NCBI GenBank assembly: GCA_031216445.1
Contig: CM062200.1
Coordinates: 3,113,501-3,177,500 of the forward strand
Length of the DNA stretch: 64,000 nt
Origin: Lateolabrax maculatus
Lineage: Eukaryota > Chordata > Actinopteri > Acropomatiformes > Lateolabracidae
Direction: 5' to 3'
A program made the position numbers and the translations under genes. Shown in pieces: positions 13,761 to 27,500 of this stretch. Position 1 is the first letter of the stretch; the number at the start of each line of letters is the position of its first letter. The notes beneath the pieces were generated by a model. The model made no database searches. It worked only from the letters and a program-made list of their open reading frames with translations, and was not told where the DNA came from.

Positions 13761-16700
13761 TCACTTCTTTTTGTCTTTTTGTTTTTTTTCGGGCTTGCGG
13801 TTCTGCTCAGCGGTCGTCACGCCGCGGGGCATGATCAGCACGCTGCCGTCAGCGCTGTACTGAAGCGAGTACTCGTTGGGAGGATAGGGCCGGCCCTCCT
13901 CATCCCGTAGCTGAGTGAACACCTCCTGGTACAGACTTTGCATCTTCTGCTTCATCTGCCGGAGGGAACGAATGAACTCCATCTTCTCCTTCAGCAGACG
14001 AGCCTTGTCGCGCCGCAGGTCTTGGACGCCCTGCTCCAGGTTTATGATGGTGTCCAGCTTGCGCTTGCGGCAGTTCTGGGCCGCCATCTTGTTCTTGCCG
14101 CGCCTGCGGATGTCGCGGATGAGGGCCAGCTGGGCTTCACTCAGGTGGTGCTTGGCGAGAAGCTCGTTGAACTCTTCAACAGGCAGGTTGATGATCTTTT
14201 CGTTGGAGAAGGGGATTTTCATGGCCCGGGCTCGGCGTTCATCGCGACTTGAGTGCTTGTCGAGCAAGTCCTGATGAGTCTGAAGCTTTGAGTGCTGTTT
14301 GTCGCGGAGGGTCTTCTTCCCAGTTGCAATGGGGAGCTCTGGGTGCTCAGAGAACGCAGAGGAAAGTGGCAGGTTGTAAGTATGATTGTGGCTGATGCCG
14401 TCAAGCTGAGGGAGGCCGTGGAACTGGGAGGGGTCCTGATAGCTCATACGGCAGAGCTTACTATAGCCAGGCTGATAACCCCCGACGGCGCCTTCCTCCG
14501 TCTCCGCAGTGGCAACCTCAGAGTCGGTGCTGTACCCTACAGCTCCCTCCTCTGAGAAGGTGGCAGAAGTTGAAGAGGAAGACGCTGCAGAAGAGCAGGA
14601 CGTCTCGGAGCTGCTTGGGGAGGCCGGGCTGTGGCTGGAGTCCAGGGAAAGACCGGAATCTGAGTCGAGCTCATCCTCCAGCTGGGAAGCTTGGGCCTGA
14701 CTGAAGCCCTCCTCCATGGCGAGGTCCAGCAAGCTGATCTCATCGAGCATGGACTCTTCCAGCAGGGTGCTGAATGGATCGGGCAGGACAGGTGTGGATG
14801 TTACGTTGTTGCTAGTACTGTTAATGTGTGGTGGGAGAAAGATCCCCGTCAGGTTAGTGGCTCCAAACGTGGAGTTGATGTTGCTGGAGTTGCTGGAAGA
14901 GAGTCTGGGCATGGTGGTTCTCGGGGTGATGCTAATAGCATCCAACTGGGGATTGAAAACCTGGGGGAAGTCTTGGCTGCAGCTGGGGAGGGAGGCCTGG
15001 TGAAGGCTGACATCCTGGTTTACCGGTGTGGAGCCAGTAGAAAGTTCAAAGTTTCCCACAGTGTTTGACTCAGTTGTCTCACTTGTGCCACTGACATTGC
15101 TGGAGTTGGTGTTGTTCACTTCCATCGCCTTTGAACAGAAAGATTTTGTCAGGGGAAATACACACATACACACAAGCCCAATTTTCTGCTAAATAATTCA
15201 TATTTTTCTCTTTCTTTTTATGATTAAATTAGTTCACACTTTCACACTACAGATGCTTCTGTTTTGGACCTACTTCTGTCAGTTCCCAGACAACACATAT
15301 TTTAATGGTGTCAGGATAAAACAAATACACAAAAGTGATTCATTTTAAAAAGGGGACATACTTGTAGCTCCATGATGGCCATAATGTCTTGCCACTGCTG
15401 CTCCAGGTCTAACTGTGGCTCTGCTGAGGGCAGCTGTGGTGCCAGAGGAAGGCCCTGAGATGTAGAAGGAGCTTCTTCATTGGAAACTATTTCTGGGGTG
15501 ACAACCGGGGCTGGAAACTAATTGAAAATGCCACACACATAAAGCAAGAAACATTGCAACAACTTCACTGTTGTTTTTTCACAACAAGATATATATTAAT
15601 ATCTTGCTTTACAATACACGTGAAGCAACAAATTGTATATTTTTACCTCAGATTCTTCTCCAAAAGGGAACGTGGCCTCCAACAACCTCAAGCATTCTTG
15701 TAGAGACAGTGAAGTCTGTGAGCCGATACCCGGGAGCTGGGTAACAACAAAAAACAGGCAATACAGTCAAAAGTAGGGATTCTTTGATGGGGCTTTCATA
15801 CCTGTAGTTCAGTTCATGTGGTGCTGGTGTCACAAAGAGCTCACGGAGAAACAATTGGACCTCATATCTTAAATAATGAACAACAGACGCCCCAAAAAAT
15901 AGGCATTTTGTTCCATAATATTAAAGGAGGATGGTTACTGTGTGGACGATACGTTTCACTCACTTTTTATAAAATACACGGAGCAGGACACAAGCTCAAC
16001 ACAACCTGGTTTTAACTTCAGTTTCTGATTGACTGGGTGAAAGTCCCGGCACTCGCATGGTGATGTGTGTATCGTTACCACTGTTACAAAGTGATCTTGC
16101 ATATATATCTAGGCTATAGATCGCTCTCTTAACAGTTCTCACTATCAGCAGATGGATGTTAACGTTCTGAATTCATGCTTAAATGATATTTCTACTGTCA
16201 CGCAGTCCTGTGGTTAGTCTGCTTTGCTATCACACTACAAACGAACGTTTAGTGTGGTTATTGGGGCTGCACCAGCACAAACAAGCTGCACAGAACTGGC
16301 AAATGCCTTTCTGCTGTTTTGTGTCTTGATTAAAGGTTAGTTTATTTCAGTGTCCTAAACAGAGAAATGTAATAATCTCTAGTTTCGAGTATTCATCTAG
16401 TTAATGCTCATTCTATCTAATTCAATGTAAAAACGACATCAGTTTTGTGCATTAGTTTTCTTTAGGTTTAGTTTCATTAGTTTCATTTCAAAACGTCACA
16501 GATACCGTGCTGCATGTTTGCGCATTGGTAGTTTTATGAGGATTACATTTATACGTCACTGGGGCTAATGATTGTGAATGGCCGCTGGTCCACTGGAAAA
16601 TTCTCTTGGATGTTAAACCTTGAGATAAATGTGATTCAACAGTACTTCAACTTCATAAAATGAGAAGGAACATGGCTCATTAGCTCACTATAACTTAAAA

Positions 16701-18878
16701 GCGCACCTACATCAAACAACACCTTGCTCTCTCGCTCCTTCCGCTGTCTGAGACCTCACTCATTGACTGTAGTGACTCAACGAGATGCAAGTCTTCATAT
16801 TCAAAGTGAGCAATTTCCAGGATGACCCAGTTTTTAGCAACCCACGATGTTTTAGGCAAATGGTGAAAAGATACTAACTGGATATGTCTCCAGATAAATA
16901 AAAACTCATATTCAGCAGACAAAAATTTTCTTTTATCACCAGTGTGCAGCTCCCCAAGTTTCTATTTATTTTTATGTGCTATAAGACACTTAAATGTACC
17001 ACCTCCCACTGGAAGAAACACTAGGATATGGAGATCCATTTAGACTACAAACCTGCTCTGGAATACTCTCTCCTGTCTCCCCGTCCACTGGCTGAGCCCC
17101 TTGTAAATTCACTCCATTTCTCCAGCTCTCTTGTTCCTCATTCCCGTCTTTGTTTTCACATGGGCTGGGTTTCTCCTCCTCACTCTCCTTCTGACGGTTG
17201 CTGTAGTTGAACACTTCTCTTCCTGCACCAAGGTCGATGTCCTGCCGCCATAGGATGTCAATCAAGTCAATGTCCTGGAAAAACATATAGCAACCATTGA
17301 GAAATGGCCCTGTGCAGAGAAAAGTTACTTTAATAACCAAGTATTGTGTAGGCATTCAACGTACTGAAATCTAACTCATCCTGTAGCAAGGTACAAATGT
17401 AATTATTTACTCATTTATGATAATAAACCAGTGCTCATACTGATCATCTTTTACAAAAGGGTCATTTTGGCATGAAAAGTGGCAGATCATGTAACAGAAA
17501 CATAGTCAGATGATGCAACCATGACATAAACACTTTGACATGGTGGTTATCATGTGATTAAAAAGAAGTCTTGGTTCATAACAGTCCAAAAATGACTTTG
17601 TGTCACCCCCAACTCCACTGCATCAATATGGCCATTATGGGAAAGTTTTCTCGAAGAACTATTTATTAAATATAAAAATAGCCACAACAACAATAAACAA
17701 TCATACATAGCAATGTTGTTGAAATGTGACAAGTAAATGTAAGAAAATACTATTGTTATTTTTTTCTACAGTGCTGTTTTAAGAGATTAAATTAAAGAAG
17801 ATGACTGTTTGCTATGAATTTTAAAGTTGCACTCTCATGAAGGACATTAAATGTGACCAGAATCACAGGTGTAATGAATGCGACTCAACTGGTTTGACTA
17901 AAAATATCTGACACTGATAAAAGACGAGGGCTGTGGACCATAAATTATATTGGTAACCCCATCTAAACTCCGTATAAATGTTTTATTTTTTGGAATACAG
18001 TATACTCATGTGTTTTATGCTGCTATACCCTATATTTATGAAACTGATACTGACTCTTACAGGAGTTAGGGGTTGATTTACTAAGTTACCTTAAGTGTTG
18101 TTGTTAACATCAGTGGCTTATGATGATTGCTAGATGGAAGATTAGTTACCCACTAATTTCTCAACTGCTGGGTGTGTTTGAACATAAATACATGATTAAA
18201 TCTTGTAGGTGTGTGTGGTGACAACAAGCAACTGTCAAAAGGAGGTGTTCCCCCACCCCCCTCCTTTAGACAGAGGCTCCCAGGTGTTAGCACAGTGAAG
18301 GCAGAAACAAGCTGCAGTACCTCTTTGGTGAGGTCGTCGTTGCCATCCCTGCTGCCCTGCTCCTGGTTGCCCTCTGGGGCCACGGCTCCCAGGCTGCTGT
18401 CCTCTGCGTTCAGGTTGTACGTGGATTCAGGTGCTCCACTTCCTCCCCTCATGGCCGGGGTAGCGTCAGGGTTGTTAACGTCCTCTAGGCCGGCCCCATT
18501 GTCCAGGGTGATGCTGGGGCTGGACTGGCTGCTGGTGGACACCACAGTCTCGGAGTCACGATGCACTAGCCAGGTGTTGAGCTCGGTACTGGGCACAGAG
18601 AGGCGATCCAGCTGGCGCACCTGGTTCAGCAGCCGTCGAGTGGTGAAAAAATGGTCCAGGTCCACACTCTTTGGATGGATGCCATAGCCGTCCAGCGTGT
18701 TGCGCAGGTTGTGAAACTGAGTCTGGGTGTAGGCTGAGCTAGGGCCCAGGATGATCTCTCTCAGTGGGGGCAGCTGATTGCTTAGATAGGTGTCAACGTC
18801 CACCCGCACCCCAATGAGACTCAGAAGGATGGTGAACTGAATCAGGCCCTCTGTGAAGTACTTTTTCAGGTAAAGCAT
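13761..18878 (-). CDS. nfe2l1: Nuclear factor erythroid 2-like 1 (Nrf1/TCF11), ER-anchored CNC-bZIP factor
   Basis: Exons 18878-18321, 17274-17053, 15736-15647, 15517-15362 and 15128-13761, all phase 0, give 797 aa (human about 772). The chosen ATG matches the human N-terminus. The preceding in-frame codons lie across the acceptor. Residues about 8-25 are the ER-anchor helix ([20 protein letters not shown]). NTWLVHRD places Trp103-Leu104 where DDI2 cleaves human NRF1. An Neh2-like [18 protein letters not shown] opens exon 2. Exon 5 starts with an Asn/Ser/Thr-rich glycodomain (eight N-X-S/T sequons), then a DSGLS beta-TrCP degron at about 499, and the CNC box with basic region [16 protein letters not shown] and zipper. 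The C-terminal Neh3 ends in a Lys-rich tail. It activates proteasome genes after retrotranslocation and cleavage. Confidence 0.97.
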
Positions 18879-19491
18879 TTCTTTACAAAGGAACAAAGGG
18901 TGAACGTAAAAAATAAAAACAAAAACGGGGCCAACTACCTTGGATCAATACTTCTGCACATGTATACATGAACACAAAAAGTGGTTAAAGATAGTGAGGG
19001 GAAAGGGTCTTCAGCAGGATTCTTTATGTTTAAAAGGCAAATAAGATCCAAGATGGGGTTCCCACTCTGACAGAGTCCAGTTTGTGCTCAAAGCTTTGTT
19101 CTTCATAAGGTTCTCATCTTCCCATTCCTGGCAAAAGTGAGAAAATACATTTTATTGCTCTACGGCAAAACTACATCGGTTCAACATTATAAACACACTG
19201 CTGTCAGCCCTGAGACACGCACGTCTTACCTACCTACATTTGCAATAAGCACATGTTAATGGTAAAAAAAAAAAATCAGGACTTGCTAGCCCTCTGCAAC
19301 CACTCCATCCTCCCAAGACTAGAGAAGTGATGTCGACTCCCACCGCGCAATTCCCCCTGTTTTTTTTTTTGTAGTTGTTTTGTTTTGCTTCTTGGAAATT
19401 CAGCACACCAGAGATGATGAGCACAGAGCTTCAGGCATCACCCCACCCTGCACAGGACAACTACTTCTTATGGGTGCTGCTGAAGGTGAAC

Positions 19492-19516
19492 GAGAGAGAG
19501 AGAGAGAGAGAGAGAG
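19492..19516. repeat. (GA)n microsatellite
   Basis: About twelve GA units followed by a GGAA/GA-rich stretch in the nfe2l1 5' region. Confidence 0.9.
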
Positions 19517-19803
19517 GAAGAGAGAGGCGAGACTGGCTGGCTAGCACACGCACCAACGACAGCGCTGGGTGGCAGGAAGGCAGGAAGGGAGGCAGGGAGG
19601 CAGCAGGGTCCCTCCCTCCTCTCGCACAGCTGCGCCTATCTTCGTCCTTATGACGATAGCTGGTAGCTACCTGGTGTTTTCAGCTGCTGCTATTTTAAAT
19701 GTGTATCATCGCCTCGTTGCACAACACAAAGCAGCAGCGGCGGCGGCAGCGGTAGTAGAGACGTGTCGACGAATTATCTTGTGAGCTCGCATCTCTGTTT
19801 ACC

Positions 19804-19807
<4 letters not shown>

Positions 19808-19837
<30 letters not shown>
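19808..19837. repeat. A(30) homopolymer
   Basis: Run of about 30 A beside the nfe2l1 promoter. No target-site duplication or retrogene sequence is visible next to it. Confidence 0.9.
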
Positions 19838-19839
<2 letters not shown>

Positions 19840-19849
19840 GACAGGTCTT

Positions 19850-20520
19850 TTAGGACTACCTACTTCCGCTGTGGCTCGCATCAAACAATCTCCCTAGCAA
19901 CAAGTGGTGAAAAGGTGGTTGACGCGGGGTGCGGCCAATCACGGGCCTCAAGCGCGGTGACGACACATGACTCCAGCAGCTCCCGGCCAATAGGAATAAG
20001 CCGTGGGCGGGGTTTAACGAACATGCTAAACTACTACTGGAACTCAGAGCCTGCACTGTGCTAGCCTTGAATGCTAGTTTCCCGTAAACTATCATAACCA
20101 TTCAACTACTTTGAAAAGTCTTAAACAAGACAAATTACCGCATCCAGTAATCCACCCATAAACACGACGTATCCACCCGTGTGTCTGCCAACGTTTGCCC
20201 ACGCCACGAACCGCTGCTTTGCGCATTAACGCCGGTTAATTGAAAATGTCTTGATTTAATACTTACGCATGAAGATTTTTGCAACTGTGTCTTCATGCCC
20301 AAAAGTCCACAACCACCTGAGGACAGTAACCAAGTCCCGCTTTCATTAAAAGTCCCCCAGTGCTGCCCGATAAAGCATTCTCCAGCCTTTCCTCACTGAA
20401 TGGCCCACCATGACTTGCAAAATTGCTAGCGCGGCCCGGCTAGCCTAGCAGCACGGCTTGACACCAAAACACGCTTTCACACAGCGCATGCGCAGAACAT
20501 TCTAGTAACAGGCTTTCATC
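19850..20520 (-). promoter_or_regulatory. nfe2l1: nfe2l1 promoter region
   Basis: GC-rich interval upstream of the nfe2l1 start exon. CCAAT boxes on the plus strand lie at 19,935-19,939 and 19,987-19,991 (reverse NF-Y sites for this gene). A near-perfect nuclear respiratory factor 1 palindrome GCGCATGCGC is at 20,484-20,493. Human NFE2L1 uses alternative 5' exons, and two start clusters here are plausible. Untranslated exons are not resolved. Confidence 0.5.
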
Positions 20521-20529
20521 ACCCGACTG

Positions 20530-20874
20530 AAATCCCCCCCACCGGGAACATTATATAGATTGCTCCAATAAAGTCACATTTTTTAAAAAGATTCACTGGC
20601 TTTTTTTAATATATTTTTTTCATTCCAAATAAATTAAGAAAAGTATAAAATATACTTTTGCAGCTGTATGTTCCACCAACTGTGTTACACTTTACTTGCT
20701 GTTATTGCCTGTTTACATCTCTGTATACTTATTTATTACTACTGTTTATACCTGCAGAGTATACATAATATATTTATTCTATTACCTGATGACAAGCATT
20801 AGTTTATTCATTTTGCCATTACTGTACACCTGCTACAACAGTATTATATTATATTTATATATGTATATATGAAG

Positions 20875-20905
<31 letters not shown>

Positions 20906-21520
20906 TGTTGTGTTTGTTATGTCTTATTTGTATTTTTACTTTCACTTGTGTTTCTCTTTTTATACATATCTATAAGAGCATTGTTGGGGAGGGGCTGAGA
21001 TTTAAGATTTGCATTCCCAATGACTGCTTCACTGTAACTGTTGTGCATAAGACAAATAAATAAATAAATAACCTAAAAGAACATGTAATCTGGAGCAAAC
21101 TGGATTATTATTTTAAAAAAAAATGTTTTTTAAATAATTTTACGTTATACTAAGAATGTTATTTTAAAATGTGAGAAGTTGTTGTAAATTTACTAGTTTT
21201 ATTTGGTTGATTTTCTTTCCATTAGGGCAAGTTTTCTAGGCTATATAAATTATTCAATACTGAATTTGGAAATTACCTTGTGTTTTAAGATTATTAACAG
21301 TAAGAAATGTGTGCATATAATTAATCTGGTTGCGTGATTATTTTAAAAGATTTAAGCGGCATAAGTGTGCTTTATATGGACTTCGTTTATGTACTCTGTC
21401 TTACTTTATTTAATATGCAATAGTAAATAAGTCTAATCAAGTATTTACTGGATTCATTCATAAATTATTAAATTCCATCCCAAAAAATGTAAAGAACACA
21501 CAAAACCTTAAATTAAATAC
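20530..21520. other. nfe2l1-cdk5rap3 intergenic interval
   Basis: A/T-rich and without a gene. About 20,650-21,072 resembles the 3' tail of a non-LTR element: CACTGTAACTGTTGTGCATA then GACAAATAAATAAATAAATA, with an (AT)n tract at 20,875-20,901. In mammals COPZ2 lies between these two genes; nothing like it is seen here. Confidence 0.6.
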
Positions 21521-21524
21521 CACT

Positions 21525-21530
21525 TTTATT
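21525..21530 (-). terminator. cdk5rap3: cdk5rap3 polyadenylation signal
   Basis: Minus-strand AATAAA (TTTATT on plus) 43 nt after the stop codon, implying a very short 3' UTR. Confidence 0.7.
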
Positions 21531-21572
21531 TCTCCTTGTAGATCGTGACAAAATATCTGTCTGTGAAGTTCA

Positions 21573-24500
21573 CTATATATTAACCCCCATTAGGTTGACA
21601 GGCCTTTTGTTGTATTTCTTTGAAATGTCAGCTTCAATCTGCAAAAACAAATAACAATTAACAATCAGAATTACTGGAAATGATACTCATTATTACTGAC
21701 ATCCTTTGTGGTGCAATGTATATTAATTATTAAGGTAATTAGTATATATTAACATGGATATAATGATCTTATGACAGATGTTTAGATTATGTTTACTGTA
21801 TTCTAAGGGGTGAGGAAAATAATACACAACCTGATCTTTCCAACTTGAAATCTGCCAACACTGTGAACTTGCATAAATTGAAATAGTAATCCAATACCTG
21901 TTTCTGGAGTTCCCGGGTGCAGCCTGCCAGCAGGTCGACACGAGGCTCCAGTCTGGACTGCTCCGCCAGGGCTTCCTGCCTTTTCTCAGCCATTGTGGCA
22001 CCTTTCAGTACAAGAATTTCTGCCTGCTTCAGCTTCTGTCTCAGCACCTCCGACACACGTTCAACATACCTGAACGACACATTTCATACAAAAAAGTAAT
22101 GAGAAAATGTAAACTTTCTAAGGGGAAGCATAGGGTTTAAAAACTAATCCTCACCCCATTTTCCCCTTACATACATGCCAGATTTCTGAATTGTTTAAAT
22201 TACATCAGACATTGTGTGTTGAAAAATATGCACAAATTCATGACACGATTTATGCTGACTGAAATTGATACGATGAGGATCAGTTATGGCAGCATACCGT
22301 GGTGAGGCCTGGATCATAAACAGGTGCTGCATCCGGAGAGAGGTGAGCCGCCCCAGAAGGTCCTGCACCACTGACAGCATCTCCCGAATATGTTCACGGG
22401 TTTGGCTTTGGATGACAGAGGGTGCCAGCTGGAACTGGCTCATAGCTACCACGTCGCCCTCCTCCCCCATCTCACTTATGCGCTGGGTTAGGAACACTTC
22501 CAGCTGTACAAACACAAGAAACCAGTGTCCAAATCCAAATACTAACGAAAGTTAAAACACATACTGTGAATTCCTTTCACTAATATTTGTGATGCAAAGC
22601 CATAGTCCTTGTTGTTTGAAGTAACAGAAGACAGTGGAATCGAGCTGTAACAACAATGCTGACATGTCACTTTGCTTATTTGCGCATACAGCCGATACAG
22701 AGCAACATTAGCATTCATTTGTCGAATCTATGTCCAATATTTACTCTCCTTTTAGCTCTGTTTGGTCAGTTCCTGAGGGAAATATCTTTCTCTTTAGCCG
22801 CTAAATGCTCCAAAATGTTGACTAGACAGTAGCTTTATCTGCTGTTTGCTGCTGGGCACAGAGTACAGTGTCTTTTTAAAGCTTTTTCTTTGAAAACAGA
22901 GCTGGCTGCGGCTGACGACAACCCAATGAGAGAGGTGAGAGTGACCCATAAAGGTTACGTTTCGGGCCGTAAAACCAAAACAATGAGCCGGGAGGAGCTA
23001 AGACGCTGTAGAGCTGAGGGGACTGCAGAACCAGATGATAATTCTCTGTGTGTTCATCAATGCAGGCAACCACTTTCACATACAAAGGCATTTGATCCTT
23101 TGTTATTATAAAAATACAGATCAGAGCAGCTTTAATTTTTAATTAAACTTTTATTTAATCAAGAAAAACATTAAGTGGTTCTATCTTAGCAGATGTAAGG
23201 ATCTGCTGTTTTCTGTGCTCTATATATATCATTGTAAATTGAATATTTTTGGGGTTTCATCACACAAAAACAAGCAATTTGAACTATTTTTCTTTTTTTT
23301 AACTACACAAATACTAAAAAGATAAAATATTTAATAGATTAATTGATAACAAAAACAATTATTAGTTGCAGCCTAACTATACTTTTCTATATCTCTGTTT
23401 TAGGATTATAATCACAATTCTGATGGCATTACTTTACACACAAAGATCAAGCGGATGCATGGTCTAACAAGGGTAATTTGATACAAGATCACCATAGTCT
23501 TTACCTCCATTAGCTCGTCAATGAACTGGCTGCGTGACTGAGAGTTCTCCAGTATACTTAAAGCATCCTCAGCCCTTGCCACACCCTCAGGACCTACAAG
23601 ATAACACACATGTCTTTAGAAAACAACAACAGCTGAGCATGCATTAAGTGGCGGAGCCTTAATGGCGATTTAAAAAAAGAAAAGTAGTTACAGTCTGTGC
23701 CTGCATCCACAATTTCAATTTCTATGGGAGCTGCTTCACTGTCACCCCAGTCAATACCACCAGCACCGGTGTCCTGTTGAGGGAGACGGACAGAAATTAG
23801 TATAATAGAGAAGTTGTTCCCAACCTTTTCTGTCTGATGTCCCCCCCACAGACGAACACAAGTACCACTTCATCAACACCTTCATCTTTCTTCAGTCTAT
23901 AAGACTCCTCAACTCATCCTCCACCATAAATAATTATTTGTTTGAAGTAGCAAAATGGGACTTTATATATATATATGCATCTCATTGTACAACCCTGTGT
24001 TGTAGAATGACAGTATCTTAACCTCGTATTCTTGTATTCTTAATGTTTTGCTCAGTTTGGTAAAGTTTGCTTTCTACTTGGAGCAGAATATGAACATATC
24101 AACCATTTATTTATTATTTTTAGCTAACTAACATCATTTCAACCGTTTATTCATTACTTTTAGCTACTTCAGCATTTATCCATTAATTATTTTTAACTGT
24201 TTCAACCATTTACCCATTATTTTTAGCAAACTGTTTGAACTGTTACTAGTTCCAAATTCTCTTCACTGCCTGGTTGGGAATCACACTGTATTAGAACAAA
24301 GGATGTACTGTTGAATGTACTGAATACTGAATTTATATATATTATTTTGTGTAGAGGTTGCTCTTAATCTATTTGATTATCTACATATCAATAGTTAAAT
24401 AATATAAGGTGAATACAAACTATGTATATAAAATCAAAATGCAGATATGTTCAGGTGTCTCACCTCAGAGCTCGGCTCCAGACTGATCCCCCAGTTTATT

Positions 24501-27500
24501 TCATCCTCCACTGTGATGCCAGGATTAATAACCTGAGTGTCTGTGCCTTTGCCAAAGTTACCCCAGTCAATCTAAAACAGGTTTTAAAGACAGAACAGAA
24601 ACACAAAGTGAGGAAAATCAAGTGTGAATTGACACATTAATATATTTATTTTAACCTCTTTATTTGTTGAATATCTCACAGCACCACAGCGCTGCCACAT
24701 GCTGTAAGTGCTGTGGTTGTATTACAAACATTTTCCAACTTAAATCCATTTAGTAACCGTGATGATCTAAATTAAGGCCTCACTTAAATAATTTAACTGT
24801 GTAACAAAAATAAAGTGGATTCAAAAATTGATAAATAAAAAAATAAAAAAAACATTTACCTAAGTGATTATTCCTCCGATCTACAGTAAGATAGTAAGAT
24901 TCTATTAAATGATCGTGATTATTACGTGAAAGAGACAGTATAACCAACCGTATCCTCTGTGAGAGTATCAGGAGATGCTTCCTCCACAATGGGCCTCTCA
25001 ATAACTGTGGGGACTTTCCCCGTTCTCCACTCATAAAACGTTGCGTTTCCTCTCTTCTGGGCAAATGTCAGCATGGGGAGGACTGGTTCAGACCTACAGA
25101 TAACGACATGTGAGCTCATGTGACAAAAAAAGAAAAAAATCACCCATTTTCATGGTTAAAAAGAACAGACAAAGTTTTATTTGAAGAGTTTTACACTTAT
25201 TTAGACATTTTTTAGGGTTGTGTACCTATACTAAGAAGAGATTTATTTCATATCAGGCTGAGCTGCACTGTGTAAGCCAGTAAAATATAATAAGGTAGAT
25301 AAAAGTACAGAGAAAAAGACAGCGTGAATGAACGTAAACTGTATTGTTGATGGTATACTCACCACTCACATACAAAGTTTGTGAAAGCAGTGTAAAGTTG
25401 GATTAGCTCCTCTAACTTTGCTGCATCCTTCCCGACTTCCTCAAGAACCGCTGGCAGGTCTTTGACCAGAGCCTGAAGCTCACGAGCCACATTTTCTCCC
25501 TGTCAGAGGAAAACAATCAAGCGATGAGATAACAAGACAAAGAATGTCTACACAGAGAGCTCTGGACAAGCATCATGTCATTTCATCCGTCTATAAATAA
25601 AATACATCATTCTGAATATTGCTGAAAATCTCAGAGTTTTTGTGTTTTAATGATCTCCTGCGGGTGCACATGTTGTTGTACTTACTGTGATGCCATACTT
25701 TTTGCAGGCAGCGTAGTAGCGTTCCCTCAGGTCTGCGGCCGAGCTCTGGCACTCCACTTCCCGCCTGCTCAGTTCCTGCTGCAGCTGCTGGGCTTTGGCC
25801 AGCTGCTTCCTCAGAGCCGGACCTTCATAGCTCACATTGCGACTCAGCAGGCTGGCCACCTCCGCTGGGACATACAATTGTTTGAGATTTTTTATTTTAC
25901 AGTTATTTTAAAAAAGACAAAAAATACTGATTTCACAGTTTAGGAAAATATAGCTTTAGACTTTTTGGTAATCCAAGAGAATGTCTATAAAATACAGAGG
26001 AATGATAAGTCTAATGGTGTGTGCAGATGTTGTCATACTATAATAAATAAATAAACATGGATTTACTCGTTTTTTATATTCCACTTACCCAAATAGATGT
26101 TATCTACCTCGTAAAGGGACACAATCTCCTGCCAATCCTGTGACAACAAAAAACAGAAACTCAAATCAAAATTTTAGGATAGTTTTAGTGGTTTTAGAGC
26201 AGAGGAACATGGCACAAAGCAATCCCCCCAGACCACTATTTTTGTGATACTTAAACTCGACAAAACCAACAAAATGACAGACTTGCTGTGAGACAGACTA
26301 TAGCTTTTTGTTTGAATGTTTTCACCTTCATCCTCTGAGACGAATATCGGCCAAAGATGTTCTTGGAGGAAGCCTCAGTTCCCTTCAGTATCTCCACTAT
26401 CCTCAAGCAGTGAAAGTAGTGAATGTCTATCGATATAAACAAATAACAAAAAAACAAAGTATGCCAATTTATAAGCATTCATACAGAGGACGAGGAGGAC
26501 AGATAGTTCATTGTAGTCCACAAATAAAGCTTACAAACTAACATAAACCGTTAGCTACACTTACTACACAGGGACTATGATATGTTACATAACAATACAC
26601 ACACTAATACAGCTGAGGGCTACAGCTGCAAGGGGGTGAGAGGGGGTGAAAGAGAGCTGATTTTGTTGCAGGACTAAGTATTTGTGCCTCTCTTATCATT
26701 ACATTCAAGTCACAGAGCTAAGCATTTGTTTTGCATAAAGATAAATCCCTGATGATCTTTTCAAAAATTATTTAACAACAATCACGGTTGTTTTAAGATA
26801 TTTTCAGACTCCTCAAAGACTCGTTTTTGATCTGGATTAAAAAATATATTCCATCTGCTGCATGGTAAAAATTATTTTTAAGCAGTTTCCCAAGCTGCGA
26901 CAAAGGTTTTTAATTTAATTTTAATTAGTGCAAATGGCAGACAGACAACATAAAAACAATATGAAACAAACACAAAAAACCATATCTCCTTTGTTTTGTA
27001 AGACACAAGAAAAATATATACACACTTTTGTATATTAAAATGTAAAATATTGGAAAAGTAACATTACAAATCACTTGTAACTGATATACTGATATTATAA
27101 CTTGTTATGTATGACACAAAACGTACAGGAGCCGGAGAGAAGCTTCTTGATCTCCTCGTTCTCCGGCATGTCCTGGATGGCAGCGTTGATCTTCTCTCTG
27201 ATAGCTTTGACTTCACTCTGCCATTTCAGATTACAGTGACGTCGATCCAGCAGCCAGTCTGTGGACACACACAATCAACAGCAACATTAATATCTGAGGA
27301 TTTGGCCTCATTTGACTTCATGTATTGCAGGGAACAGATGGTTATAGTTCTGCTGGAGAGGAAATAAGCCCCGTTAGTTTGCACATACAGTAATATATGG
27401 AATTATAATCTAATTTTACGCATATAACATACAATAACATGTACTTTTATGTGTGTTTCTTTGCCTTACCCAAAAGCTTGCTGGTCTGTATGTCGATTGG

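Noticed and set aside
13915..15068. Plus-strand frames of 87-125 aa opposite nfe2l1
   Set aside because: They are mirror frames of the GC-rich nfe2l1 last exon, whose minus-strand frame is clearly the conserved one.
19808..19837. Poly(A) tail of a processed pseudogene or SINE
   Set aside because: No retrogene or SINE body and no target-site duplication were seen next to the A run.
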